64,000 nucleotides of DNA from Oscillospiraceae bacterium (GTDB lineage Bacteria > Bacillota > Clostridia > Oscillospirales > Ruminococcaceae): positions 62,001 to 126,000 of the forward strand of contig JAQUYD010000004.1 in assembly GCA_028692035.1 (NCBI GenBank), read 5' to 3'. Under the pieces are notes generated by a model. The model ran no database searches, was not told the origin of the DNA, and worked only from the letters and a program-made list of their open reading frames with translations. Shown piece by piece: positions 15,206 through 24,011 of the stretch (positions are counted from its first letter, which is position 1; each line of letters begins with the position of its first letter). The position numbers were made by a program, and so were the translations under genes.

Positions 15206-16501
15206 TTGGCCAACGCAATTTCCCGGGTGCTGCGTAGAAGCGCACTGCTCAACCAACTGATGAGTTTGGAAGGCAACGCCAAATGGTGCGTGCTGTGCGA
15301 GCCATTCTGGGCGATTACCAACGCGCTGTATGTGGCGTATGCGGTGGAGTACCGCAAAGCGATTATCGGTTTGGACAACGCAAACCTTGGCACCCTGCTG
15401 GGCTTACTTGTGACCATCCAGCTGGCGGCCCAGTTCATCAGTTCCTTTTTAGGCGGCGTGATCACCGACAAACTGGGCCGCCGGCGGACCTGCTACTATT
15501 TTGACCTTCTGTCCGGTGCGTTGTCGGTACTGCTTTTGGCCTGCGCCCAAAATTTTTGGTGGTTCGCGGCGGCGATGGCTTTTTCCGGCTGCTGGCAGAT
15601 CAACACCAATGCCTGGAACGGGCTTTTAACCGAAGATTGTCCCCCGAAAAAGATCCCTTACGCCTTTTCCGGCATCACCATGGTGCAGCTGGCGGCTACC
15701 TTTTTGACCCCCATTTCCATCATTTTGGTGCGGCAGTTTGATATTATCCCGGCGCTGCGCGGGGTCTATCTGTTTGCGTTTTTGTCCCAAGCATTCAAGT
15801 GCACCTTGCTGTTTTTGAAAGCGAAGGAGACCGAACAGGGCAAAAAACGCATGGCCGAAACAAGAAAAACCCCTTTCTACCGAATGTTCACCGGGTACGG
15901 CCGGGTGGTCGGGCTTATCTTTTCCACCCCGGTGACCCGATTGCTGTTGATCCTGGTCATTACCATCGGCATCAACAACATTATTATCAACACCTTTTTT
16001 TACGACTTTGCCACCGAACGGCTGGGGCTTCCCACCGCGTCGCTGGGGTACATTCCCATGATCCGGGCGGCGGTCTGCCTGTTGTTTATGTTCACCGCCC
16101 AGAGCAAAATCAACGAAAAAAGCCACAAAGCGGTCCTGTCCATCGGGCTGGCACTGTATGCGATCGCCTTTGCCTGCCCGCTGCTGTTTCAGGGGGCGTC
16201 CTGGCTGGGGGCGGTGCTGTATATCTTTTTTGAGGCCATTGCCAACGCGTTCGTCATCCCGCGCAAGGAATCCCTTTTGTTTTTGTATGTGGATAAAAAA
16301 GAACGCGCCCGGGTCTATGCCATGCTCCATGTAATCGCCCTGGCCATCACTTCACCGTTTGGCGCTGTCTTAGGAGCCATGAGCGACCGCAACCGCCTGT
16401 ACCCCTTTTTGTTCGCCATCCTGGTTTCTCTGGGGTGCAGCATATTGGTATTCCGATCCCGAGCCGAATCGAAACACACCGGAGCAACGGCGGCAGAATG
16501 A
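15206..16501 (+). CDS. Major facilitator superfamily transporter
   Basis: A 431-residue protein with about 12 hydrophobic segments. GGVITDKLGRRRTCYY after the second or third helix is the MFS loop motif (G-x-x-x-D-x-x-G-R-R). The frame is open to 14996, but a TTG at 15206 with GGGAGGG 6 bases upstream gives the typical N terminus, and the upstream codons overlap the promoter. Substrate is not predictable; nothing in the flanking genes points to one. Confidence 0.8.
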   Translation: MANAISRVLRRSALLNQLMSLEGNAKWCVLCEPFWAITNALYVAYAVEYRKAIIGLDNANLGTLLGLLVTIQLAAQFISSFLGGVITDKLGRRRTCYYFDLLSGALSVLLLACAQNFWWFAAAMAFSGCWQINTNAWNGLLTEDCPPKKIPYAFSGITMVQLAATFLTPISIILVRQFDIIPALRGVYLFAFLSQAFKCTLLFLKAKETEQGKKRMAETRKTPFYRMFTGYGRVVGLIFSTPVTRLLLILVITIGINNIIINTFFYDFATERLGLPTASLGYIPMIRAAVCLLFMFTAQSKINEKSHKAVLSIGLALYAIAFACPLLFQGASWLGAVLYIFFEAIANAFVIPRKESLLFLYVDKKERARVYAMLHVIALAITSPFGAVLGAMSDRNRLYPFLFAILVSLGCSILVFRSRAESKHTGATAAE

Positions 16502-16597
16502 CCGCGCCTCCCTTATTTTTCCTTGCCAGCGCCAGGGATCTGTGGTAAAATGCAGGATAAAGCAGTCAAAACTGCAAATCGTTTGGAGGATGAGGGA

Positions 16598-17611
16598 ATG
16601 TCTCTGCAAAAACTGATTTTACCGGATCATTATACATCGAAATTGGATATCCTCAACACGGAAATCGCCATTAAGCTGGCCAAGGACACCTTTGAGCGGG
16701 AGCTGGCCGAAGCCCTGCGGCTGGTGCGGGTTTCCGCGCCGCTGTTTGTCCGGCCGGAATCGGGGCTCAACGACGATTTAAACGGGGTGGAGCGCCCTGT
16801 CCAGTTCGATGTATTGGAAATGCACAGTGACGTGCAGGTGGTCCACAGCCTGGCCAAATGGAAACGCCTGGCCCTGAAACGCTACGGATTTGGCCCTGGC
16901 AGCGGGATCTACACCGACATGAACGCCATCCGCCGGGACGAGGATTTGGACAACCTGCATTCCGTTTATGTGGATCAGTGGGACTGGGAAAAGGTTATCA
17001 CCCCGCAGCTGCGCAACGTCTCTTATCTCAAAGACACGGTAAAGGCCATCGTCGGCGCGCTACAGCGCACGCAGGATCAGGTCTGCCGGCAATTTCCCAT
17101 CCTGGGCCGGATTGTTCCGGACAAGATCACCTTCGTCACTTCCCAGGAGCTGGCGGATCAATATCCGGATTTGACCCCCAAACAGCGGGAGGACGCGGCC
17201 TGTAAGGAGCACGGGTTGGTATTCCTAATGCAGATCGGCGATCGGCTTCGTTCCGGTCAACCGCACGACGGCCGGGCGCCGGACTACGACGACTGGTCAC
17301 TCAACGGCGATATTCTAGTGTGGTACCCGCTGCTGAATCGGGCGGTGGAAATTTCCTCTATGGGCATTCGAGTGGACGAAAAAGCATTGAAAGAACAGCT
17401 TGCAAAGGCGGGATGCGAATCCCGCGCGGCGCTACCTTTCCACAAAATGTTATTGGACGGCCAGCTTCCTTTGACCATGGGCGGCGGCATTGGCCAGTCC
17501 CGCATTTGTATGCTGATGCTCAACAAGGTGCATATCGGGGAAGTGCAGGCGGCCGTCTGGTCCAATGAGATGATCGACGCCTGTGAAGCAAGAGGGGTGC
17601 ATTTGCTCTAA
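16598..17611 (+). CDS. asnA: Aspartate--ammonia ligase (asparagine synthetase A)
   Basis: A 337-residue AsnA, which makes asparagine from aspartate, ammonia and ATP. It resembles class II aminoacyl-tRNA synthetases: the N-terminal AIKLAKDTFERELAEALRLVRVSAPLFV, the VQFDV and KRYGFGPGSGIYTDMNAIRRDE segments, DWEKVI, and the C-terminal motif 3-like TMGGGIGQSRICMLML. The start is the ATG at 16598 with GGAGG 11 bases upstream. Confidence 0.95.
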   Translation: MSLQKLILPDHYTSKLDILNTEIAIKLAKDTFERELAEALRLVRVSAPLFVRPESGLNDDLNGVERPVQFDVLEMHSDVQVVHSLAKWKRLALKRYGFGPGSGIYTDMNAIRRDEDLDNLHSVYVDQWDWEKVITPQLRNVSYLKDTVKAIVGALQRTQDQVCRQFPILGRIVPDKITFVTSQELADQYPDLTPKQREDAACKEHGLVFLMQIGDRLRSGQPHDGRAPDYDDWSLNGDILVWYPLLNRAVEISSMGIRVDEKALKEQLAKAGCESRAALPFHKMLLDGQLPLTMGGGIGQSRICMLMLNKVHIGEVQAAVWSNEMIDACEARGVHLL

Positions 17612-17652
17612 AGGACTTCTCTGCACCGCCACAGCATCTTCTGAACGATTAA

Positions 17653-17693
17653 AAAAAGGACCGATCCCCCGGTTAGGGGATCAGTCCTTTTTG
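17653..17693 (+). terminator. Intrinsic terminator after asnA
   Basis: AAAAGGAC-C-GATCCCC pairs with GGGGATC-A-GTCCTTTTT; long stem plus T run. Confidence 0.85.
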
Positions 17694-17748
17694 CGTCTGT
17701 CACAGGCAACTGGAATCTGGCCCTGCGCTGGGCCTTTCCCCGGTTGTT

Positions 17749-18132
17749 CTAGCCTTCTTTCCCATCCCGCAGTTGTTTCGCGTGCCGACAAATCGCGTCA
17801 AACGTCTTTTCGCTGATATCATGCTCGATCTTGCACGCGTCCTCCCGGGCGGTTTCCTCATCTAGCCCGAGGCGAAGCAGAACTTCTGTCAAAAGCTTAT
17901 GCCGCTCATACATGCGCCCTGCGATCTCCAACCCGGAAGCGGTCAGGGTAATATAAGAATCGCCATCCATCGTGATGTAGCCGTTCTCCCGCAGGCGCTT
18001 GGTGGCGTAGCTGACGCTGGGCTTTGTAACGCCCAGATGTTCGGCAATATCGATCGACCGAATATATCCGTGTTTTTCCTGCATCATCAACATGGTTTCT
18101 AAATAATCCTCTGATGCTTTTTGTATTTTCAT
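17749..18132 (-). CDS. DtxR/MntR-family metal-dependent repressor
   Basis: A 127-residue winged-helix regulator. ASEDYLETMLMM at the N terminus, then IRSIDIAEHLGVTKPSVSYATKRLRENGYI is the DNA-binding helix-turn-helix, and ERHKLLTEVLLRLGLDEETAREDACKIEHDIS is the metal-binding and dimerisation helix region (E-H-x(n)-E-x-x-x-x-E-H pattern). No SH3 domain, as in MntR. It is divergent from feoA with several inverted repeats between, so it probably represses the feo operon when Fe2+ or Mn2+ is plentiful. An in-frame GTG five codons upstream is an alternative start. Confidence 0.85.
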   Translation of the reverse strand: MKIQKASEDYLETMLMMQEKHGYIRSIDIAEHLGVTKPSVSYATKRLRENGYITMDGDSYITLTASGLEIAGRMYERHKLLTEVLLRLGLDEETAREDACKIEHDISEKTFDAICRHAKQLRDGKEG

Positions 18133-18164
18133 GGTATTTTTCACCAACCTTTTCCGTAAATTGA

Positions 18165-18315
18165 GTATAGGTTAACACACTCTAACCAAATTTTCAATAC
18201 AAACCGGAAATCTTTCTTTTTTCCCTTGACAGAATCGGTTAGAGGGGTTAAACTGTATAGCGGTTAGAAGCTACTAACTGATTTTTTTACATCTTGGTTA
18301 TCAGTAGCTAATCTA
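18165..18315. promoter_or_regulatory. feo promoter with repeated GGTTA/TAACC operator-like sites
   Basis: TTGACA (18226-18231), 17 bases, TAAACT (18249-18254) faces feoA. Around it are GGTTA-N8-TAACC (near 18168-18185, in the repressor promoter region), CGGTTAGAGGGGTTAAACTG (over the -10) and GGTTAG-N6-CTAAC (near 18261-18277). These resemble the TTAGG/CCTAA half-sites of DtxR/IdeR-type boxes and suggest cooperative binding by the divergent DtxR-like protein. Confidence 0.6.
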
Positions 18316-18337
18316 TAAAAATATGGAGGAGGATGCT

Positions 18338-18553
18338 ATGATGCCGCTTACTCTCGCGAACGTTGGCGAAGAAAACATGATCCAAAAAGTCGGTGGAAAT
18401 TCGGAAATGAAAAAGCATCTGGAGGATTTGGGCTTTGTCGCCGGCGGAAATGTAACCGTCGTCTCCACGATCAGTGGAAACCTGATTGTAAACGTGAAAG
18501 ATTCCCGCGTTGCCATCAGCCGCGAGATGGCCGCAAAAATCATGGTTCATTAA
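18338..18553 (+). CDS. feoA: FeoA domain protein, first copy
   Basis: A 71-residue cytosolic SH3-like FeoA. MKKHLEDLGFVAGGNVTVVSTISGNLIVNVKDSRVAISREMAAKIMV shows the family pattern: R/K-x-L-x-x-x-G, then G-N-x-I-V-x-V ... R-x-A-I/L. FeoA assists FeoB in ferrous iron uptake. GGAGGAGG lies just before the ATG. It is the first gene of an operon with a second feoA and feoB. Confidence 0.9.
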   Translation: MMPLTLANVGEENMIQKVGGNSEMKKHLEDLGFVAGGNVTVVSTISGNLIVNVKDSRVAISREMAAKIMVH

Positions 18554-18625
18554 AGGCTCCACAAGCGCGGGCCAAATACAGAGCACGGCCGCCTGGCCGA
18601 ACTTATGCGGAGAGGAGAACATGTA

Positions 18626-18847
18626 ATGAAGACACTAAAAGAAACGAAGATTGGCGAAACCATCAAGGTCGTCAAGCTCCATGGCGAGGGCGCTGTCAAG
18701 CGCCGTATTATGGATATGGGTATTACCAGAGGCGTGGCGGTTTACGTCCGCAAGGTGGCGCCGCTTGGTGACCCGATCGAGGTCACGGTCCGGGGATATG
18801 AATTGTCCTTACGCAAAGCGGATGCAGAAATGATCGAAGTGGAGTAA
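18626..18847 (+). CDS. feoA: FeoA domain protein, second copy
   Basis: A 73-residue FeoA. GEGAVKRRIMDMGITRGVAVYVRKVAPLGDPIEVTVRGYELSLRKADAEMIEV is a standard FeoA sequence, closer to the canonical form (APLGDP, RGYELSLR) than the first copy. AGAGGAG precedes the ATG at 18626. Paired feoA genes before feoB are common in clostridia. Confidence 0.92.
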   Translation: MKTLKETKIGETIKVVKLHGEGAVKRRIMDMGITRGVAVYVRKVAPLGDPIEVTVRGYELSLRKADAEMIEVE

Positions 18848-18851
18848 ACAC

Positions 18852-18870
18852 GGGGGAAACCCCATTTTTT
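18852..18870 (+). terminator. Weak terminator-like hairpin between feoA and feoB
   Basis: GGGG-AAA-CCCC followed by ATTTTTT. The short stem may act as an attenuator that lowers feoB relative to feoA. Confidence 0.4.
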
Positions 18871-18881
18871 AAGGGCAAACG

Positions 18882-18897
18882 ATTAGAGTGCTCTAAT
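18882..18897. promoter_or_regulatory. Inverted repeat upstream of feoB
   Basis: ATTAGAG-TG-CTCTAAT, a 7+7 inverted repeat ending 18 bases before the feoB start. Its TTAG/CTAA core echoes the sites at the feo promoter, so it may be a further repressor site. Confidence 0.5.
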
Positions 18898-18915
18898 TCA
18901 AAGGAGAGAAACTTT

Positions 18916-21420
18916 ATGGCTGAAGAAATCAGAATTGCCTTGGCGGGCAACCCCAACAGCGGCAAGACGACCCTGTTTAACGGTTTAACCGGTTCAAACC
19001 AATTCGTTGGCAACTGGCCTGGCGTTACCGTAGAGAAAAAGGAAGGCAAACTCAAAAAACACGACGGCGTTATTGTGACGGACCTTCCCGGTATCTACTC
19101 CCTGTCCCCTTACACACTGGAAGAAGTGGTCGCGAGAAATTATCTAATTGGCGAACGGCCCGACGCTATCCTCAATATTGTAGACGGCACGAACCTGGAG
19201 CGCAACCTGTATCTGACCACCCAGTTGACGGAATTGGGTATTCCAGTAGTCATCGCCATCAACATGATGGATGTGGTGAAAAAGAATGGCGACCGGATCA
19301 ATATTCCCGAGCTTTCCCGTGAGCTGGGCTGCAAGATCGTTGAAATCTCCGCTTTAAAAGGGGACGGGATCATGGCGGCGGCCGAAGCGGCGATCAGCGC
19401 GGCGGCAGACACCCAGACCGTTCCAATGCACACCTTCTCCGGCGTTGTAGAGCATGCGCTGGCCCACATTGAGGAAGCGGCGCTGAACAACGTGCCGCAG
19501 GAGCAGCAGCGCTGGTACGCCATCAAAATTTTTGAGCGCGACGACAAGGTGCTGGCGCAGTTGGGGATTCAGCAGGCACTCCTTTCGCATATCGAACAGG
19601 ACATCCAGGCGGCGGAAAAGGAATTGGATGACGACGCCGAGAGCATCATCACCAACGAGCGGTATATTTACATTGCCTCTCTGATGAAGGGCTGCTACAA
19701 GAAAAAAAGCGCGAACAAAATGTCCGCTTCGGACAAAATCGACCGGGTGGTCACCAACCGCTGGCTGGGCCTGCCGATTTTTGCGGTCGTCATGTTCTTG
19801 GTCTATTACATTGCCATGGTAACCGTCGGCGCAGCCGCCACCGACTGGGCGAACGACGGGCTGTTCGGAGACGGTTGGCACCTCTTCGGCATCGGCACCT
19901 CTACTTATGAAGCGGCGGCGGAGCAGTACGGCGATACCGATCTGATCATCGACGCGTTCAACGCTGAATATGGCAGCGAAGAGATTGCCGCCGCAGTGGA
20001 TTTGGAGTCGGAAAGTTACGATGAAGCTGCCGCAAAAGCTGCTTTGGAAGAACTCGTAGCCCTCACTCCCGAGAACGCCAGCGTAACCTATGAAGTGGAG
20101 GACGAGGAAACCCTCGAAGTGACTGAGGTCCCTGATACCACAAGGGCAGATCTGGAAGGTGCTGTCGCCGCCTATCTTGACACCACCTACAAAGAAGCCT
20201 ATGGCGCGCCGGACACTTCCACCTATGGCGTCTGGGTACCCGGCATTCCCGTGCTGGTGGGCAACGGCCTAGAAAAAGTAGGTGCGGCCGAATGGCTGAG
20301 CGGGCTTATCAACGACGGGATTGTGGCCGGTGTAGGCGCGGTGCTGGGCTTTGTTCCCCAGATGCTGGTGCTGTTTTTGCTGTTGGCCTTTTTGGAAGCG
20401 TGCGGTTATATGTCCCGTATCGCCTTTGTGCTGGACCGTGTATTCCGCAAGTTTGGTCTGAGTGGTAAGAGCTTTATTCCGATGCTGGTTGGCGTCGGCT
20501 GTGGCGTGCCGGGCATCATGGCGTCACGTACCATTGAGAACGAACGGGACCGGCGCATGACCATCATGACCACCACCTTTATCCCCTGCGGCGCGAAGGT
20601 GCCTTTTATCGCCATGATTGCCGGCGCTATTTTCGGCGGCAATGCTTGGGTGGCAACCTCCGCTTACTTTATCGGTATGGCTGCCATCATCCTTTCCGGC
20701 ATCATGCTAAAAAAGACAAAGATGTTCTCCGGCGAACCCGCTCCTTTTGTCATGGAGCTCCCAGCCTACCACTGGCCGACGCTTAAAAACGTACTTCGCT
20801 CCATGTGGGAGCGCGGCTGGTCCTTCATTAAAAAGGCTGGTACCATCATCCTTCTTTCCACCATCGTCGTTTGGTTCACCACCTACTTCGGCTTTGTAGA
20901 CGGCGCATTCCGCATGCTGGCGGAGGATGAGATTGACTCATCCATCCTAGCGGCAATCGGCGGCGCCATCGCCTGGATCTTTAAGCCTCTGGGCTGGGGA
21001 ACTTGGGAAGCGGCAGTCGCTTCCATCACCGGCCTTGTTGCGAAAGAGAATATTGTGGGCACTATGGGTATCCTCTACGGTGCTTCCGGCAATGTCTACG
21101 CCACCCTGGCGGGTGTGTTCACCAGCGTTACCGGTTATTCCTTCCTGGTCTTTAACCTGCTGTGCGCGCCCTGCTTTGCAGCCATCGGCGCGATTAAGCG
21201 GGAAATGAACAATCCCAAATGGACTTGGTTCGCCATCGGTTACCAGTGCGGCTTTGCCTACGCGGTGGCATTGATGATCAATCAATTCGGCGGTTTGTTT
21301 ACCGGTAACGTCAATATGGTCGGCTTAATCTTCGCCGTAGCAATTCTTGTTGGCATGATCTACATGCTTGTAAAGCCTTACAAAGAAGCCACCAAGCTGA
21401 CCGCTACCGTAAAAATTTGA
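18916..21420 (+). CDS. feoB: Ferrous iron transporter FeoB with an acidic insertion
   Basis: An 834-residue inner-membrane Fe2+ transporter. The N-terminal G domain has GNPNSGKTTLFN (G1, residues ~10-21), GVTVEKKEG (G2), DLPGIYSL (G3) and INMMD (G4). FeoB_C and two Gate domains follow (PMLVGVGCGVPGIMASRT; FIPCGAKVPF). Between the first membrane helix and the next, residues ~325-440 form an acidic Ala/Glu/Asp/Thr-rich insertion that should face outside. The sequence ends without a C-terminal cysteine cluster; the small gene downstream supplies one. Confidence 0.95.
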   Translation: MAEEIRIALAGNPNSGKTTLFNGLTGSNQFVGNWPGVTVEKKEGKLKKHDGVIVTDLPGIYSLSPYTLEEVVARNYLIGERPDAILNIVDGTNLERNLYLTTQLTELGIPVVIAINMMDVVKKNGDRINIPELSRELGCKIVEISALKGDGIMAAAEAAISAAADTQTVPMHTFSGVVEHALAHIEEAALNNVPQEQQRWYAIKIFERDDKVLAQLGIQQALLSHIEQDIQAAEKELDDDAESIITNERYIYIASLMKGCYKKKSANKMSASDKIDRVVTNRWLGLPIFAVVMFLVYYIAMVTVGAAATDWANDGLFGDGWHLFGIGTSTYEAAAEQYGDTDLIIDAFNAEYGSEEIAAAVDLESESYDEAAAKAALEELVALTPENASVTYEVEDEETLEVTEVPDTTRADLEGAVAAYLDTTYKEAYGAPDTSTYGVWVPGIPVLVGNGLEKVGAAEWLSGLINDGIVAGVGAVLGFVPQMLVLFLLLAFLEACGYMSRIAFVLDRVFRKFGLSGKSFIPMLVGVGCGVPGIMASRTIENERDRRMTIMTTTFIPCGAKVPFIAMIAGAIFGGNAWVATSAYFIGMAAIILSGIMLKKTKMFSGEPAPFVMELPAYHWPTLKNVLRSMWERGWSFIKKAGTIILLSTIVVWFTTYFGFVDGAFRMLAEDEIDSSILAAIGGAIAWIFKPLGWGTWEAAVASITGLVAKENIVGTMGILYGASGNVYATLAGVFTSVTGYSFLVFNLLCAPCFAAIGAIKREMNNPKWTWFAIGYQCGFAYAVALMINQFGGLFTGNVNMVGLIFAVAILVGMIYMLVKPYKEATKLTATVKI

Positions 21421-21422
21421 CC

Positions 21423-21457
21423 GTACAAAACGCGAAGTCTGAGACTCGGTTTTGTAC
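21423..21457 (+). repeat. Stem-loop just after feoB
   Basis: GTACAAAAC and GTTTTGTAC flank an inner AGTCT/AGACT stem. There is no T run, so it is more likely an RNA-stability or regulatory hairpin than a terminator. Confidence 0.5.
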
Positions 21458-21486
21458 CTTTGAGAAAAGGAGCAACAAAGCGACAG

Positions 21487-21526
21487 CTGGTTTTTTGCAC
21501 CGCCCTGCAGGGTGATGCAAAACCAG
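21487..21526 (+). repeat. Second stem-loop between feoB and the small Cys-rich gene
   Basis: CTGGTTTT..TGCA pairs with TGCAAAACCAG around a GC-rich loop containing CCCTGCAGGG. It is the second of two consecutive hairpins in a 149-base gap. Confidence 0.5.
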
Positions 21527-21569
21527 GATTGCGCGCCGCCTGCTCCCCCAAGAAAGGGGCTGATCCAAA

Positions 21570-21740
21570 ATGCTGTCATGGTTTTCAGAAAATATTGCAA
21601 CGATCCTGATCTGTCTCGCGCTTTGCATGGTAGTAGCCGGCATTGTCGCCGTGATGGTAAGGGATAAGAAAAAAGGCAAGTCCTCATGCGGCGGAAATTG
21701 TGGACATTGTCCGATGGGCGGCTCCTGCCACAAACGATAA
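21570..21740 (+). CDS. FeoB-associated Cys-rich membrane protein
   Basis: A 56-residue protein: one N-terminal membrane helix (ATILICLALCMVVAGIVAVM), a basic stretch (RDKKKGK), then a cysteine cluster CGGNCGHCPMGGSC that could bind iron or an Fe-S centre. This arrangement is the known small protein encoded after feoB in many Firmicutes and stands in for the Cys tail or FeoC. AAAGGGG lies 11 bases before the ATG. It presumably belongs to the feo operon. Confidence 0.85.
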   Translation: MLSWFSENIATILICLALCMVVAGIVAVMVRDKKKGKSSCGGNCGHCPMGGSCHKR

Positions 21741-21797
21741 TGAACAAATACCTAAAAGGGAAGGCGCAAAATGCCTCATGCCTCCCCCTTGAAAATA

Positions 21798-21849
21798 CCC
21801 TACAAAAAAACGGCAGTCCGAATCGCGGGCTGCCGTTTTTTCTGTAGGG
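21798..21849. terminator. Bidirectional terminator between feo and mre-mrd operons
   Basis: CCCTACA-A6-CGGCAG pairs with CTGCCG-T6-CTGTAGGG. The long stem with A and T runs on both sides serves converging transcripts. Confidence 0.85.
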
Positions 21850-21923
21850 TATTTTTCTTAAGGGAAAGCAGGGCTTCGCGCCGTTCGCTACGCTTAAATC
21901 CCCTTAGTCGGACCGCTGTCCGC

Positions 21924-23948
21924 TTACGGAAGCAGGGTGTCTGTCTTCGTGGGGATCTGGTCGTTGGTTTTGCCAAAGAAATACTCATCGAAGATGGCCT
22001 TTGCCACCGCTGCGCCCCAGTAGCCATGGTATCCGTTCTCAATGACCACCGCCACGGCGATCTCAGGATCATCCGCTGGTGCATAGCAGATGTAGGTGCC
22101 GTTGGGGAAACCGGTGGTCTCCGGCGTACCGGTTTTCGACGCCACCGAGATGGCATAATTCCCAAAATAAGCGCCGGAGGTTCCACTGTATCCGTTTTGG
22201 CCGGACGCGCGGATCATGCCGTCGCGGACAGCGCTCACCGTCGTATCGGAAAGGTTCATGTCCACCATCACTTCCGGCTCTACATCCTCCACCGTTTGAT
22301 CCAGATTATAGCTTTTGATACTTTTAACCAGATGGGTTTTCATCCGCACGCCCCCATTTGCCAGCGTGGAAACATAGGTTGCCAGCTGCAGCGGGGTAAA
22401 CAAGCTTTTGCCCTGCCCGATAGACGCTTGAAGCACATCGCCCGGATTCCAGGTTTCGCCAATCCCCTCGCTATACGAGGGACTGGACATGTGCCCTAAC
22501 GCCTCCGGAAGCTCAATGCCGGTAGGTTCGCCTAGGCCAAACTGGCGGGCATAATCTACCAGCGTATCAATCCCTAGCCGGCGGCCCAGATCATAGAAGA
22601 AAATGTTGCAGGAAACGCGTAGCGCATCCATCACCGTATAGTTCGGGTGCCAGCCCAAACAGCGGGGCTGATAGTCCTCGTAAAACGTATAAACATGGTT
22701 ACAGGTGTAAGTGTAGGCGGGCGTAATCAGCCCCTCCTGCAGGCCGGCAGTCCCCACAAGCGGCTTAAAGATAGAGCCCGGCGCATAGGTCCCCTGCAGC
22801 GCGCGATTAAAAAGAGGATTGTCCGGATTGGCCAAAAGGTCATTGTAGTCCTGATTATAGGTGGCCAAATTGTAGGTCGGATAGCTGGCCATGGCCAGGA
22901 TTTCTCCCGTTTTACACTCAATGGCCACGACCGCCCCGGAAGACGCTTCTCTGCCCTCGCCCTCCTCGCCGTTGGCCTGCAGCCAGAGGATCTCCTGCGC
23001 CAGCGTATCCTGTGCCACCCGTTGCAAGTCGATGTCAAGGGTCAGCATAATCGAGTTGCCCGGCACCGGGGATTTTGTCACGGCGGCGTCGATCACCTCG
23101 CCGTTGGAATTGAGGGTGATGGTCCGTTTGCCATTTTCGCCCCGCAGTGCAGATTCAAACGCTTCCTCGATGCCACTTTTCCCAATGGTATCGTTCATGG
23201 CATACCCCTGGTTTTTTAGCTCCGCGTATTCTTCCGCGTAAATGGGGCCGATCTGGCCCACCAGGTGGGGAGCGATATCCCCTGCCGCATACTCGCGGAC
23301 GGTGCTTTCCACCACCATGACGCCGGAGAGCTCGTAAGAGCGTTCTTTGATCTGAATCACAGTGGAAACCTCTACGTTTTCCGCCAACGTATACGGGGCC
23401 GAAATTGAAAATCCCTGCCGCTCCATCTCGTACCGGATGCCGGCCAGCTGGCGCTGCTGCGTCCGGGTATAACCCTCCAGCCCGTACCGTTCAACCAGCC
23501 AACTCATCACATCCTCCACATTGGTGTAGGAACCAACATTGAGAAAGTCCTTGAGCTTGGCAACTTCTGCCTCCTGCCCGTCGCGGAAGGCAAACGGCTC
23601 CGCCTCCGTGACCGGCAGTTTATCAATCCATTCATCCCCTGCGGCGGACAAAAGGCCCAACAGGCGGAGGATGATTTCATTTTCCTTTCCCCGGGTCAGG
23701 TAAGCCTTGTCCAAGGTGATATTATAGCCCACTTCGTTCTGGACCAGTGGCCGGCCATACCGGTCGGTGATCTCGCCTCGGGCAGCCTGGATGGTTTGGG
23801 ACCGGGTCGTGCCCTTGGTCGCCAGTTCGGAATAAGCCTGGCCATGCACAATTTGAATCTCGATCAAAACCAGGCCAAAAATCAGACCCACGGCTAAAAT
23901 CAAGCCAAATAAAATCCAAATACGACTCGAGTTGATTTTTTTCTCCAT
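21924..23948 (-). CDS. mrdA: Penicillin-binding protein 2 (elongation transpeptidase)
   Basis: A 674-residue class B PBP that cross-links peptidoglycan during cell elongation with RodA and MreBCD. One N-terminal membrane anchor (IWILFGLILAVGLIFGLVLI), a dimerisation domain with RGEITDRYGRPL, and a transpeptidase domain with GTYAPGSIFKPLVG (SxxK, catalytic Ser), SCN (SxN motif) and SKTGTPE (KTG). The ATG at 23948 follows AGAGGTGG; the frame is open 16 codons further. It is the last gene of mreB-mreC-mreD-mrdA. Confidence 0.95.
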   Translation of the reverse strand: MEKKINSSRIWILFGLILAVGLIFGLVLIEIQIVHGQAYSELATKGTTRSQTIQAARGEITDRYGRPLVQNEVGYNITLDKAYLTRGKENEIILRLLGLLSAAGDEWIDKLPVTEAEPFAFRDGQEAEVAKLKDFLNVGSYTNVEDVMSWLVERYGLEGYTRTQQRQLAGIRYEMERQGFSISAPYTLAENVEVSTVIQIKERSYELSGVMVVESTVREYAAGDIAPHLVGQIGPIYAEEYAELKNQGYAMNDTIGKSGIEEAFESALRGENGKRTITLNSNGEVIDAAVTKSPVPGNSIMLTLDIDLQRVAQDTLAQEILWLQANGEEGEGREASSGAVVAIECKTGEILAMASYPTYNLATYNQDYNDLLANPDNPLFNRALQGTYAPGSIFKPLVGTAGLQEGLITPAYTYTCNHVYTFYEDYQPRCLGWHPNYTVMDALRVSCNIFFYDLGRRLGIDTLVDYARQFGLGEPTGIELPEALGHMSSPSYSEGIGETWNPGDVLQASIGQGKSLFTPLQLATYVSTLANGGVRMKTHLVKSIKSYNLDQTVEDVEPEVMVDMNLSDTTVSAVRDGMIRASGQNGYSGTSGAYFGNYAISVASKTGTPETTGFPNGTYICYAPADDPEIAVAVVIENGYHGYWGAAVAKAIFDEYFFGKTNDQIPTKTDTLLP

Positions 23949-24011
23949 GTTCCACCTCTCTGCTGGATTGTTGCGACAGCAGATCTGAAAATACAAACAT
24001 CCAAAAGTGCC

